This document shows positions 52,549 to 62,098 of a DNA stretch of 64,000 nucleotides, one piece after another. Under the pieces are notes generated by a model. That model was not told the DNA's origin and searched no databases. It saw nothing but the letters and a program-made list of their open reading frames with translations. The stretch is from Methanobrevibacter millerae (GTDB lineage Archaea > Methanobacteriota > Methanobacteria > Methanobacteriales > Methanobacteriaceae): contig SUTF01000004.1 of NCBI GenBank assembly GCA_015063005.1, forward strand, positions 139,290 to 203,289, in the 5' to 3' direction. The position numbers and the translations under genes were made by a program. How positions within the stretch are numbered: position 1 is the first letter of the stretch; each line of letters begins with the position of its first letter.

Positions 52549-53133
52549 CTATCTGTTGAATGGATGATTCTCACACATAGGGTCTTTTATGATATTTCTT
52601 TTTTGATGATATTTCAAATAGTACATCATCCACTGGTTGGACAGCTCTTTGAGGATATCATCATCAATCCTTTCGCTTGGAGTAAAAAAGTCCATTTCAT
52701 TTCCGCCAACGACAATTGCAATATCATTAAACTCAATCAGGCAGAAGAAATCGCATCGAATGTTGTGAACATCAAATTCCTTGTCAAGTGAAAAATTCTT
52801 ATTTCTGGAATAGTTGTAAAAGAAAGTATTAAGATATTCAAAATCCAAAAATCTAATTTTTCGAACATCCTTGATTAGGTCTTCCTGAAGAAAATGCATT
52901 TTATAGTTGAAACTTGAAAGAAAATCTATATCCCATATATTGTCATAAAAAACTGAAATAAATGAATTTTTTGCAAATCTCATTGACAGTGAAAAATCAT
53001 CATTACTTTTCGGAGATCCAAGCTCCACATCAATAAATTCCAAATAAATTGCATCCTCTGAAATTTCAATAGAAGCTAATTTAGCGAAATTACTGATAAC
53101 GTCTTCAATTAATCTTAAAGATTCATTTTTCAT
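52549..53133 (-). CDS. Hypothetical protein of the dapL gene cluster
   Basis: 194 residues, unrecognised. Aromatic and acidic, without signal or span: LRFAKNSFISVFYDNIWDID, RKIRFLDFEYLNTFFYNYSR, and FCLIEFNDIAIVVGGNEMDF suggest a compact alpha/beta fold of the immunity-protein type. GGTGTT precedes ATG by 6 bases. It overlaps the upstream gene by 11 bases and so is the last of a four-gene run. Confidence 0.6.
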   Translation of the reverse strand: MKNESLRLIEDVISNFAKLASIEISEDAIYLEFIDVELGSPKSNDDFSLSMRFAKNSFISVFYDNIWDIDFLSSFNYKMHFLQEDLIKDVRKIRFLDFEYLNTFFYNYSRNKNFSLDKEFDVHNIRCDFFCLIEFNDIAIVVGGNEMDFFTPSERIDDDILKELSNQWMMYYLKYHQKRNIIKDPMCENHPFNR

Positions 53134-53719
53134 CTATAACACCCGTATATAAAGCATAAGCTCCTTCAATTTCATATTCCTTACTTTCATCAAACTTCTT
53201 ATCCCAATCAAAATTCATGATTTCAATGGAATCATTTACAGATTCTTTCCACTTCAAATCAAAGCCCACAGCAGACAATTCCTGATAAACGGCTTTGCCG
53301 ATTTCTAAAGCTTCATCTTTATTCCTTTGAAAGTCACCAAATGTTATCTTTAAAACATTGTTTTCGATTGCATTTTCAACATCTTCAAAAGTATAAAAAC
53401 AAAAACCTCGAACAGAGTATTTATTGTTAATCAGATGAACATACAATTCATATATGTCATCAACACCCTCTTCAAAGTCATATCCACAGTTATGAACACC
53501 AATAATGGATTTTTCAGCTAGCAAATTAAATGTTTTTTCTAAATTAGAGAAGTTTTTGTTGTTAAAATTATTTAAAGAAATATTGAACCTGGAAAAATCC
53601 AAATCATACTCGATGAACTGCTCTTCCACTATTTCCAATACCTCTTCAGTTGAAAAAAATCCTGATTTAGTTAATAAATCTATCAAATAATTAATTTCAT
53701 CAACTAAATCCTGGTTCAT
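53123..53719 (-). CDS. DUF6891-like protein
   Basis: 198 residues from ATG 53719 (GTGAT 4 bases upstream; GTG 53728 in frame). IGVHNCGYDFEEGVDDIYEL and YSVRGFCFYTFEDVENAIEN are the signature segments that I associate with DUF6891, followed by LKITFGDFQRNKDEALEIGK. No enzyme motif is known for that family; similar small acidic proteins often occur beside toxin or immunity genes. It overlaps the next gene and sits 5 bases after the DUF6882-like gene. Confidence 0.65.
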   Translation of the reverse strand: MNQDLVDEINYLIDLLTKSGFFSTEEVLEIVEEQFIEYDLDFSRFNISLNNFNNKNFSNLEKTFNLLAEKSIIGVHNCGYDFEEGVDDIYELYVHLINNKYSVRGFCFYTFEDVENAIENNVLKITFGDFQRNKDEALEIGKAVYQELSAVGFDLKWKESVNDSIEIMNFDWDKKFDESKEYEIEGAYALYTGVIDEK

Positions 53720-53724
53720 AATAA

Positions 53725-54423
53725 TCACTCTTCTTCAAGCAATAATTGGATAGTTTTTAAATTACCTCTTTGAGTATATCCTGCAATAAGACGACTTTCT
53801 CCAAGATAAGCAACATCAAAGTCATCATGATGCTTGATTTTGTATCCCTTGAGTTTTGTGTAAGCGTCAAAAGCTATTTTTGGATATACATTGAAATTCT
53901 TCTGGAAAGTGTAGTATGTATCTTTGAATTTTACAACGCTATTGTTTTCAGGAATTTCATCTGAATCAATAGCTACAAATATATCCAAACCGTCTTCATT
54001 AACCGCATAATAAGCACCTAAATCCAGGATGCCTACTGTAGCCATTGCTAATGTGTGGCATGCATTAAAATCCGCTTGAATGATAGGAGATGAAAATTCA
54101 GGAATGCCTGCATCTATACCCGCCTGCTTCATTTCACATGCGGCATCAATCAATTTTGCCCCGAAGATATTTTCACTGTCCCATGCCCAGGACCATTGTT
54201 TTAAATCATCATTATAAAATCCTAAGACCTGAATAGGCAATTTGACATCACCAAAAGTTACAATGCCTTCATCCAAGTCCAAATCTCCTTCAACATCTCC
54301 AATTAATTCAGATAAATTTTCCTGTTTATCTAATGCAAGTGCACCATATTTAGATAAAACAGTTTTAAATGAATCTCCTTCACGAATAACGACTGGTTCT
54401 TCAATAGTTTTCAAAGTAAACAC
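53725..54423 (-). CDS. DUF6882-like protein
   Basis: 232 residues from GTG 54423 immediately after the dapL stop codon; TTG 54414 with AGGTG upstream is an alternative. FKTVLSKYGALALDKQENLS and LPIQVLGFYNDDLKQWSWAW resemble DUF6882 (the W-x-W-A-W motif). Other conserved parts are AACEMKQAGIDAGIPEFSSP and LGESRLIAGYTQRGNLKTI. Function unknown. It follows dapL directly and heads the small-protein run of unrelated families. Confidence 0.65.
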   Translation of the reverse strand: MFTLKTIEEPVVIREGDSFKTVLSKYGALALDKQENLSELIGDVEGDLDLDEGIVTFGDVKLPIQVLGFYNDDLKQWSWAWDSENIFGAKLIDAACEMKQAGIDAGIPEFSSPIIQADFNACHTLAMATVGILDLGAYYAVNEDGLDIFVAIDSDEIPENNSVVKFKDTYYTFQKNFNVYPKIAFDAYTKLKGYKIKHHDDFDVAYLGESRLIAGYTQRGNLKTIQLLLEEE

Positions 54424-55659
54424 CTAAAATTCTAATTTTGAAATTCTGTTCATTGCTTCTTTAGTATTTTCTAATGTATTAAATGCTGTAAGTCTTAAAT
54501 ATCCTTCACCGCTTGGTCCGAATCCTGAACCTGGAGTTCCGATAACATTTGCTTCGTTCAATAGGATGTCAAAGAATTCCCAGGAATCCATGTCGTTTGG
54601 TGTTTTGACCCAAATGTATGGGGAGCTGATTCCTCCGTAAACTTCAAGGCCAATGTCGGTTAGGCTTTCTCTGATTACTTTTGCATTTTCCATGTAATAA
54701 TCAAGCACTTCCTTAATTTGAGCTTTTCCTTCTTCGGAATAAGTAGCTTCAGCTGCTTTCTGTACAGGATAAGATACACCATTGAATTTGGTGGTTTGTC
54801 TTCTGTTCCATAATGGGTTTACCTCAATGGCATTACCTTCGCTATCGTATGCCATCAATTCCTTAGGAACAACAGTGTATGCACAACGGGTTCCGGTAAA
54901 TCCTGCAGTTTTTGAAAAGCTCTTGAATTCAATAGCTACTTCACGAGCACCTTCGATTTCATAGATTGTATGAGGCACATTATCTTCATGAATAAATGCT
55001 TCATATGCTGCATCAAATAATATGATGGCATTGTTTTCTTTTGCATAATCAACAAATACTTTTAATTGATCTTTTGTTAAGGTAGTACCTGTTGGGTTAT
55101 TTGGATAACATAAGTAAATAATGTCCACAGGTTCGGATGGCAATTCAGGTACAAAACCGTTTTCAGCATTGCATTTAAGATAGGTCAATCCTTCATACAT
55201 TCCATCATCACCCATTTCACCGGTTCTTCCGGCCATGACATTAGTATCAACATATACAGTGTATACTGGATCGGTTACTGCAATCTTGTTGTCCAAGCCG
55301 AAAATTTCCTGAATGTTACCTGTGTCACATTTTGCACCGTCACTGATGAATACTTCACTGACATCCAAGTCAACTCCATAAGGTTTGTAGTCATTTTCGA
55401 CAATAGCTTCAGCTAAAAATCCGTAACCTTGTTCAGGACCATATCCCATGAATGTGTCTGCATCTGCCATTTCATCCACGGCACTTTTAAATGCATCAAC
55501 AACAGCAGGAACTAAAGGTTTTGTTACATCCCCAATTCCCATTTTAATAATATCCGCATCAGGATTTGCCTTAACAAATTCTGATTCTCTTCTTGCCACT
55601 TCAACAAAAAGATAACTGCTTTTCAATTTGAGATAATTTTCATTAATTTTAACAACCAT
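54424..55659 (-). CDS. dapL: LL-diaminopimelate aminotransferase
   Basis: 411 residues. DapL converts tetrahydrodipicolinate to LL-diaminopimelate in one step for lysine synthesis in methanogens. [20 protein letters not shown] near the N-terminus, [56 protein letters not shown], and the PLP-lysine motif [19 protein letters not shown] are family hallmarks. [14 protein letters not shown] supplies the C-terminal Arg. Length is standard. GAGGTTTAACC is upstream of ATG. Pseudomurein lacks diaminopimelate, so this supplies lysine. Confidence 0.97.
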   Translation of the reverse strand: MVVKINENYLKLKSSYLFVEVARRESEFVKANPDADIIKMGIGDVTKPLVPAVVDAFKSAVDEMADADTFMGYGPEQGYGFLAEAIVENDYKPYGVDLDVSEVFISDGAKCDTGNIQEIFGLDNKIAVTDPVYTVYVDTNVMAGRTGEMGDDGMYEGLTYLKCNAENGFVPELPSEPVDIIYLCYPNNPTGTTLTKDQLKVFVDYAKENNAIILFDAAYEAFIHEDNVPHTIYEIEGAREVAIEFKSFSKTAGFTGTRCAYTVVPKELMAYDSEGNAIEVNPLWNRRQTTKFNGVSYPVQKAAEATYSEEGKAQIKEVLDYYMENAKVIRESLTDIGLEVYGGISSPYIWVKTPNDMDSWEFFDILLNEANVIGTPGSGFGPSGEGYLRLTAFNTLENTKEAMNRISKLEF

Positions 55660-56055
55660 GGTTAAACCTCTATAATATAATCTATTATAATATTACTATC
55701 ATTTTCAAAATATATAAAATGAATAGTCAAAAATATAATTTCAAATGAAAATGAAAAAATTTTATTTAAATTAAATTATCGGCATGTTAAATTAACTTTC
55801 AAGGAAAAAAATGAACAAAGCACGAAATATTAAAGTTTAAAAATGGTTAAAGCAATAATATATTTAAATCGGTGCAATATTATAACAAATACAAAAGATA
55901 ATTTACTGGCAGAAATAAACCTCAAAAACAATTATCCGCCCAAATTGAAGAATTTAAAGCTTTTTTTAAAAACAATATAAAAGTTTATAATAAAGAATTT
56001 AGATAAATATATATTACTATAAAATTTTATTAATGAAAAATAAGAAGTGGGATAA
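55660..56055. other. 396-base AT-rich intergenic region
   Basis: Divergent promoters for dapL and the Glu/Lys-rich membrane protein. TATA-like runs occur near 55670-55720 and around 56005-56025. A 45-codon frame starting with ATG 55843 has no ribosome binding site or recognisable content and is not called. No repeat, RNA gene or operator was recognised. Confidence 0.4.
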
Positions 56056-57732
56056 ATGAACGAAACATTGACATTAGTGTGGGCATGTATTGCAATAATA
56101 GGAATAATAGCTATAATAATTGTAAAATTATACTTTAAAGATAAAGAAAGCGAAGAAATTGATTTATCGGACATCACAACGAAAAATCCGTTGCAGGAAA
56201 TGGTATCTGAAAAAGAAAAAGAAAATAACAATATTAAAACTGAGCGCACTAATCCTATTTCAAATTATTTTTCTAATGACGAACCTGAAATTACCCTCAA
56301 AAAAGAAGGTGCTAAACCGGATAACGAATTCAATCCATATATAGTTCCTGAAAGAAGCGAAAAAAATATTAATAGAAATATTAGCTATTCTTCTCAAAAT
56401 CAAGTTCTCATTAATTATGATAATACTGTTCAAAAGTTCCAAGAACCAATAACCGAAACCCAGAGAGATATTATGAATAAGAATAATGAAAATCCCGACG
56501 TCACATTTAAGAAAACAACCGAATTAAAAGATTTGTTTACTATTGATGAATTAATCAAAGAATCTAAAAGAAAAGATGATGAAAGAGAAAAAGAGTCCAA
56601 AACAATTAATAAAGAGACTGAAGATAATTCTGACATCAAAGAAAGCATCAAAAAGAATCAGGAAATTAAAAATGAAGAAACAGACATTACTGACATCAAA
56701 AGCAGCATTGAAAAGATGCATGAAATTGCAGAAGCAATTAAATCTACAAAAAGTGAAGATTTAACTCCACAATCCGTTGCATCACAAAAGGATATTGCAG
56801 AGGCAATTGATTCAGCAACCAAAGAGCCTGAAAAAGAAGAGGTTCCTGAAATATCAGAAAGCACATCCATCACAGATGCAGTAATTAAAAAAGAACCTGA
56901 AGTTAAAGAGGAAACAACAGTTCAGGAAACATTACCTATAACAGAAGAAAGTGTCGAAAAAGCTCCTAAAGAAGAAAAAATTGAAAAAACTCCTAAAGAA
57001 GAAAAAATAGAAAACATTAGTGAAGTTCTTCCTGAAGGAGAAAAAATCAAATCTCCAACTTTAAAAACACCAACTAAAGTTGAAGAAGACAGCATAAGCA
57101 TTTTGCCTGGTGCTGATGAAGATTATGAATTCGGTGCTTCAATCGATTCATCCAATTTATTTGAAGATGAAAACGGAGAATTAAGCGATCTCGATTACAG
57201 AAAGGATTTGGCAAGATTCACAAACACAATCAAAAACTCCGGAATCGTTAAAGACATTCGTGAAAAATTAGCTCCTGAACCTGAAGAAGAGGAAGGACCT
57301 AATGAAGAGTTCATAAGAAATGTTGGATCATATACTGAAGATGCATATGAAACCTATGACGACTATGACGATTGGGCTCCAATCATAAACGAAACTCATG
57401 TTGATTATCTTGAACCTGATCCTGAAGAGAACTTAAGACAGGAAAATACACGCAAAGTCTTTGAAAATGCAAAAAATAATGCATCTTCAGAATCCTTAAA
57501 TTCAACTGAAGAATTGATTCCTACACCAAAAGCGATACCTGAAAAATCAAGCCTTAAAGTTATAATAAACAATAATGAGGAAGTTCTTCGCAAAGGTGAT
57601 GAAATCATCTACAACCATGAGGGAGAGACTTATTCCAGTAAAGTTTACTCCATTAACGGCGATGATATTAAGGTAAAATACAGAAGACAAGATATCACCA
57701 TTAAACCTGGCGATATCAAGAAGATATATTAA
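56056..57732 (+). CDS. Single-span protein with a Glu/Lys-rich stalk and C-terminal SH3-like domain
   Basis: 558 residues. A membrane helix at about 8-26 (WACIAIIGIIAIIIVKLYF) is followed by about 450 low-complexity, acidic and Lys-rich residues with internal repeats, for example TPKEEKIEKTPKEEKIE and DITDIKSSIEKMHEIAEAIK. The last 60 residues (SLKVIINNNEEVLRKGDEII, then KVKYRRQDITIKPGDIKKIY) look like a small SH3/KOW-like beta barrel. Topology suggests a cytoplasmic stalk on the inner side of the membrane. GTGGGAT is the ribosome site. A terminator hairpin covers its stop codon. Function unknown. Confidence 0.72.
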   Translation: MNETLTLVWACIAIIGIIAIIIVKLYFKDKESEEIDLSDITTKNPLQEMVSEKEKENNNIKTERTNPISNYFSNDEPEITLKKEGAKPDNEFNPYIVPERSEKNINRNISYSSQNQVLINYDNTVQKFQEPITETQRDIMNKNNENPDVTFKKTTELKDLFTIDELIKESKRKDDEREKESKTINKETEDNSDIKESIKKNQEIKNEETDITDIKSSIEKMHEIAEAIKSTKSEDLTPQSVASQKDIAEAIDSATKEPEKEEVPEISESTSITDAVIKKEPEVKEETTVQETLPITEESVEKAPKEEKIEKTPKEEKIENISEVLPEGEKIKSPTLKTPTKVEEDSISILPGADEDYEFGASIDSSNLFEDENGELSDLDYRKDLARFTNTIKNSGIVKDIREKLAPEPEEEEGPNEEFIRNVGSYTEDAYETYDDYDDWAPIINETHVDYLEPDPEENLRQENTRKVFENAKNNASSESLNSTEELIPTPKAIPEKSSLKVIINNNEEVLRKGDEIIYNHEGETYSSKVYSINGDDIKVKYRRQDITIKPGDIKKIY

Positions 57733-57752
57733 AAAAAATATATCTTTTTTTT
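57721..57752. terminator. Terminator hairpin between convergent genes
   Basis: AAGATATATT (57721-57730) and AATATATCTT (57737-57746) form a perfect 10-bp stem with a six-A loop, followed by T through 57752. The preceding A-run supplies a T-run on the other strand, so it can serve both genes. Confidence 0.65.
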
Positions 57753-58215
57753 AATTTTCATTAATTTTATAGCCACCATCACATAAAACGTATTTAGCTT
57801 TTTTTATATCCAGTGACCTTATAATATTCAGATAGAAATCATCCAGTTCCGCATCAGCATAAGGATATACGAATTCAAAGGAGTATAGATTATCCTCCTT
57901 GACAAACATAAACTCGTTTCTACGTATTTCACTTTCCTCTGCTTTTATTGATGATATGACCATATAGTAAATGTCATCATTTATTGCAATAAAGTCAGCG
58001 GTTTCAACATTGATATCTGGATTGGATTTAAACTGTTCCTCCATTGCATTTTTGATGTCCGGAAGACCCACTGCTGTAGGTGCTGTTGAAAATTTAATGG
58101 TCATTGGTATGGACGGATTGACCAGGGACAGTTCAACAAAATCCCCCTTGTTTGGAATAGGATCGAAATCCTTAGGCGTTTGAAGATTAACATATCCATT
58201 AGTGAACAGAGTCAT
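57751..58215 (-). CDS. Hypothetical protein, DcrB/PsbP-like fold possible
   Basis: 154 residues from ATG 58215 (GGTGAT 3 bases upstream; TTG 58218 adjacent). VNLQTPKDFDPIPNKGDFVE and MTIKFSTAPTAVGLPDIKNA, then YYMVISSIKAEESEIRRNEF and FEFVYPYADAELDDFYLNII, give the strand-helix order of DcrB/DUF1795-type domains, but without a signal peptide. It is 8 bases behind gltX, so probably co-transcribed. Function unknown. Confidence 0.6.
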   Translation of the reverse strand: MTLFTNGYVNLQTPKDFDPIPNKGDFVELSLVNPSIPMTIKFSTAPTAVGLPDIKNAMEEQFKSNPDINVETADFIAINDDIYYMVISSIKAEESEIRRNEFMFVKEDNLYSFEFVYPYADAELDDFYLNIIRSLDIKKAKYVLCDGGYKINEN

Positions 58216-58223
58216 CAAATCAC

Positions 58224-59891
58224 CTATTTGTGTGCATAGTAGAATACTAATTCATCATCTCTGATTTCATCCAAACGTGCAAATCCAACTCTTTCAAACT
58301 GAACAACATCTCCAACTTCCAAGTCGCACAATGCAGATTCTCCAAGGCCTGTTTTGAGTGATGCATCATCCATCACTATTGTAACCTTAACGTTCTCTTC
58401 AACAGGAACCCATTGGATGATTCTTGCCTTAATATCCCTTGCTTCTTCAAAGGAAGTTGAATTATATGTTACATTGCCATCCTTGATGTCAACATTGACT
58501 GCATCCATAAGTCTGAATACTCCATCAGCAATATCTGATTTTGCAAGATATGCTCTGCCATCAAATGGAAGCAATCTGTTTCCTCTATCCAAATGGTCTG
58601 CATGAAGCGGTCTTTCAATTACAACTTCACCGTCCTCATAATTGTTAACTTCAATGATTTGAGGGTCTTCCACAAAGAAATACCTATTGGCTATTGGTTC
58701 CAGGAAATTGCGGTTTAGACCATATATCTTTTTCCAGCTGATAGCTGAATCAGCCATCTTAACACCTATTTCAGTGATTAAATCGTATATTGTTCTTGGA
58801 TCGATTCCACGTCTTGCAATGGCCCTTAAGGTTCCGAGTCTTGGATCATCCCATCCGCTGTAGGTTCCATCCTCAATGCCTGCAAGTGCCTTGGATGTGC
58901 TTAATGCAATATCTTCCATTTTCAATCTTCCGTAGTGGATGAATTCAGGCATGTCCCATCCCATATGGTCATAGAGGTATTTTTGCTTTTCGCTGTTTGC
59001 CAAATGGTCTTTTCCTCTCAATACATGAGTCATTCCCATCAGATGGTCATCCACAGCAACAGAGAAATTCATCATAGGATATATCCTGTATTTATTTTCC
59101 AATCTTGGGTGGGTTTCATCGACAAGTCTCATTGCAACCCAGTCACGAATAGCTGGATTTTTATGATTGATGTCTGTTTTTACCCTCAAAACCGCCTCAC
59201 CGGCTTCCATTGTATCAAACTTATCCCATAACTCCAAGTTTTCTTCAACAGAATTGTCTCTGCATGGACATGCTTGACAATTGTCTTTCAATTCCTTAAA
59301 TGTGGCGCCATCACATGTACACATGTATGCTGCACCCTTTTCGATTAGCTGGCGTGCATAATCATAATAAATTTCAAATCTGTCTGACTGATAAACGATT
59401 TCATCAGGATTGATTCCAAGCCATTTTAAATCCTGAGGAATCATTTCATAAGCGTCCTCATATACTCTTTTTGGATCAGTATCCTCAATCCTTAAAATCA
59501 ATTTACCTTTATGTCTTTTAACATATTCAGCATTAGGAACGGCAGCTCTTGAGTGTCCAATATGCAGAGGTCCGCTTGGATTTGGAGCAAAACGCAATAC
59601 GATGTTTTCATGAGTTCCTGGAAGTTCCTGAAGTCCTACTTCCTTAACTTTCTTTTTCTCCTTAACTTCCACATCATATTTTTCCATTTCGCTTGCCTGT
59701 TCCTCTGTAGATAAATTATTGACTTGAGCTACAATTTTTCCTGCAAGAGGTCCAATTTCCTTTGCCCTGCTTCTGAGTTCAGGTTCATTAGCCATTATTG
59801 AACCCATAACGGCACCGGGATTTGCACTTCCCTTATGTTTAGCTGCATTTAATAAAGCATGTTTATATACAATTTCTTCTAAATCATTCAT
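58224..59891 (-). CDS. gltX: Glutamyl-tRNA synthetase, archaeal type
   Basis: 555 residues. The class I HIGH motif is in RFAPNPSGPLHIGHSRAAVP, and ALSTSKALAGIEDGTYSGWD is the KMSKS-like loop. CTCDGATFKELKDNCQACPC supplies Cys for a zinc site. A long N-terminal extension and the beta-barrel C-terminus (DVVQFERVGFARLDEI) fit the archaeal non-discriminating family, which also charges tRNA-Gln for amidation. GTGATGATTAA upstream is the ribosome site. Promoter lies in the 194 bases before the next gene. Confidence 0.97.
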   Translation of the reverse strand: MNDLEEIVYKHALLNAAKHKGSANPGAVMGSIMANEPELRSRAKEIGPLAGKIVAQVNNLSTEEQASEMEKYDVEVKEKKKVKEVGLQELPGTHENIVLRFAPNPSGPLHIGHSRAAVPNAEYVKRHKGKLILRIEDTDPKRVYEDAYEMIPQDLKWLGINPDEIVYQSDRFEIYYDYARQLIEKGAAYMCTCDGATFKELKDNCQACPCRDNSVEENLELWDKFDTMEAGEAVLRVKTDINHKNPAIRDWVAMRLVDETHPRLENKYRIYPMMNFSVAVDDHLMGMTHVLRGKDHLANSEKQKYLYDHMGWDMPEFIHYGRLKMEDIALSTSKALAGIEDGTYSGWDDPRLGTLRAIARRGIDPRTIYDLITEIGVKMADSAISWKKIYGLNRNFLEPIANRYFFVEDPQIIEVNNYEDGEVVIERPLHADHLDRGNRLLPFDGRAYLAKSDIADGVFRLMDAVNVDIKDGNVTYNSTSFEEARDIKARIIQWVPVEENVKVTIVMDDASLKTGLGESALCDLEVGDVVQFERVGFARLDEIRDDELVFYYAHK

Positions 59892-60055
59892 TTAATCATC
59901 ACAATTCTAAATTTTTATAAAAATAAGTAATCAGAGTAATCGAGAAACTCTTTATCTAATAATAATATTTAAATAAAGATATAAAAACATAATGTTTTTA
60001 AAAGATATATAAATTCAAAAAAACAAAGTTTACTATGAGTAGTTATGAAAAAATT

Positions 60056-60077
60056 GGAGTCTGATAAATTATATAGG
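60056..60077 (+). repeat. 22-base element shared with 63929, copy 1
   Basis: Begins GGAGTCTG and ends TATAGG; 19 of 22 bases agree with the copy at 63929-63950. It lies just upstream of the TPR gene start (60086), overlapping the untranslated leader. Confidence 0.4.
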
Positions 60078-60085
60078 TTGATAAA

Positions 60086-61087
60086 ATGAGTGATGCTATC
60101 GAAACGGCAAAGCTATATATTGAAGAGGAAAACTACGAAGAGGCATTTAAACTTGCCAAGAAAAGACACGGGAAAGATGATGTAACATCCTATTTAACTA
60201 TCATTGATTTGTTGATTGAAAAGGACTATCTTGTTGCCTTAGAAGAAAAGGGGTTGTACTATCAGTATTATGATGAAACCCACGACAACGGCGATTATGG
60301 TGAAAAATACTTTGATGAATACCTAGAAAAGCAGCCTCGTTCCATCAATGTCATTTGTGACAAGGCACTTTCCAGATTCAACAAGAATAAGGTTGATGAA
60401 TCATTGGAGCTTATGGAAAAGGCAGAAGAAAAATATAAATCATATTCACCAATCGAAAAGCCACGTATTTCCAAAAAGGAAGTTATAATGGGAAAAATTG
60501 AACTTCTCATTCAGGCTAAAAGATATGATGATGCATTGAAAAATCTGGATAAATACGAAAGCCAGTTCGGAGGCGATACGAAATCCGATTTGTATAAAGG
60601 CCAGATGCTTCAAAAAAACGGCAAGAACAATGAGGCTTTGGAATACCTGGAAAGGTCACTTCAAAACGAGGATACGATTATTGGATTGAACGCCAAGGGT
60701 GATGCATTATACGAACTTCACGAGTATAAGGATGCATTGAAAAGCTACAATGACTGCATTAACTATGAAAAGCAAGTTGAAGAATTGGAATTGGTTACCA
60801 ACTTCAACTATAAGGCAGCATTCTGTTGCGTGAAGCTTGGCAATGACAAAGAAGCCATCAAATATTTGAACAAAACAATTAATCTATTGAATGAACATGG
60901 AAGACTTCCAAATGATTTGGAAGCGATTTATCAGAAATGTTCCTTTGAAAAGGAAAGAATAATGAAAACAGGAGAAGTCAAAGACGAGGAATTTAGACAA
61001 ACCCGATTCTTTTCAGCGAGAACTTCCATTATCATATTGATTATAATTCTAATATTATATGTTATATTAAAAATGATTGGTTATTAA
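60086..61087 (+). CDS. Tail-anchored TPR protein
   Basis: 333 residues. TPR-like helix pairs run from about 10 to 290 with clear examples YDDALKNLDKYESQFG, EALEYLERSLQNEDTI and YKDALKSYNDCINY. A single hydrophobic helix near the C-terminus (ARTSIIILIIILILYVILKM, 311-330) anchors it with the TPR part in the cytoplasm. No signal peptide. Likely a scaffold at the membrane; partner unknown. GGTTGAT precedes ATG. The aldo/keto reductase begins one base after its stop codon. Confidence 0.8.
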   Translation: MSDAIETAKLYIEEENYEEAFKLAKKRHGKDDVTSYLTIIDLLIEKDYLVALEEKGLYYQYYDETHDNGDYGEKYFDEYLEKQPRSINVICDKALSRFNKNKVDESLELMEKAEEKYKSYSPIEKPRISKKEVIMGKIELLIQAKRYDDALKNLDKYESQFGGDTKSDLYKGQMLQKNGKNNEALEYLERSLQNEDTIIGLNAKGDALYELHEYKDALKSYNDCINYEKQVEELELVTNFNYKAAFCCVKLGNDKEAIKYLNKTINLLNEHGRLPNDLEAIYQKCSFEKERIMKTGEVKDEEFRQTRFFSARTSIIILIIILILYVILKMIGY

Positions 61088-61088
61088 A

Positions 61089-62096
61089 ATGAGACTTGGA
61101 AAAACAAATTTAGAAGTTAATAAAAACGGATTTGGTGCATTGCCAATTCAGAGAAGAAATATGAAAGATTCAGTTGAAATTCTGCATCATGCCTATGAAA
61201 ATGGAATAGATTTCTATGATACTGCCCATTTTTATACAGACAGCGAAGCCAAGTTAGGTAAGGCTTTCGAAGATGTGAGGCAAAACATTTATCTTGCAAG
61301 CAAAGGGGCAGCTGAAGAGGTTGAAGAGTTCTGGAAACAGCTGGAACAATCCCTGAAAAGCATGAAAACAGACTATCTAGATTTGTATCAATTCCACAAC
61401 TTATCCTTTTGTCCGAAAGGTGAGGACGACCTATATAAGGCAATGCTAGAAGCCAAAGAAGAGGGATTAATAAAACACATTGGTATCACAACACATAAAA
61501 TCACTTTCGCCCATGAAGCCATTGAATCCGGACTATATGAAACATTGCAATACCCGTTCTCATATTTGAGCGGCCAGCAAGAAATAGATTTGGTCAATAA
61601 ATGTAAAGAGTTTGATGTCGGGTTTTTAGCGATGAAAGGAATGGGCGGCGGATTGATAACAAATTCAAAAGCATCCTATGCATACATGAATCAATTCGAC
61701 AATGTACTTCCAATATGGGGTATTCAGAAGATGGAGGAACTTGATGAATTCCTGTCATATGATGAAAATACAGTCTTGGATGATGGATTAAGACAAGCTA
61801 TTGAGAAAGATAAAAAAGAACTTGGTGAAGACTTCTGCAGAGGCTGCGGATACTGCATGCCATGTCCACAGGACATTAACATAAGCATGTGTGCAAGAAT
61901 GTCACTTTGGATTAGAAGATTTCCAGCTGAGCCTTACCTGACTGAAGAGTATCAGGAAATAATGGAAAATACAAAAGAATGTGTTGAATGTTATGCCTGT
62001 GTAGATAACTGCCCATACGAATTGGAGATTCCACGTTTGCTTAAAGAAAACTATGAAGACTATCAAAATGTATTGGATGGAAAAACCAAGGTGTGA
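61089..62096 (+). CDS. Aldo/keto reductase with two C-terminal 4Fe-4S motifs
   Basis: 335 residues from ATG 61089; the TTG start twelve bases earlier would overlap the previous gene. The barrel shows MRLGKTNLEVNKNGFGALPI, GIDFYDTAHFYTDSEAKLGK (Asp-Tyr catalytic region), TDYLDLYQFHNL (His), HIGITTHKITFAHEAIESGL and AMKGMGGGLI. The C-terminus carries CRGCGYCMPCPQDINISMC and CVECYACVDNCPYE, two ferredoxin-like clusters, as in the family of Fe-S aldo/keto reductases. It may exchange electrons with ferredoxin or F420-linked partners. Followed by an overlapping methyltransferase. Confidence 0.9.
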   Translation: MRLGKTNLEVNKNGFGALPIQRRNMKDSVEILHHAYENGIDFYDTAHFYTDSEAKLGKAFEDVRQNIYLASKGAAEEVEEFWKQLEQSLKSMKTDYLDLYQFHNLSFCPKGEDDLYKAMLEAKEEGLIKHIGITTHKITFAHEAIESGLYETLQYPFSYLSGQQEIDLVNKCKEFDVGFLAMKGMGGGLITNSKASYAYMNQFDNVLPIWGIQKMEELDEFLSYDENTVLDDGLRQAIEKDKKELGEDFCRGCGYCMPCPQDINISMCARMSLWIRRFPAEPYLTEEYQEIMENTKECVECYACVDNCPYELEIPRLLKENYEDYQNVLDGKTKV

Positions 62097-62098
62097 AC

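Noticed and set aside
55843..55980. 45-codon frame between dapL and the membrane protein
   Set aside because: No ribosome binding site, AT-rich codons and no recognisable motif.
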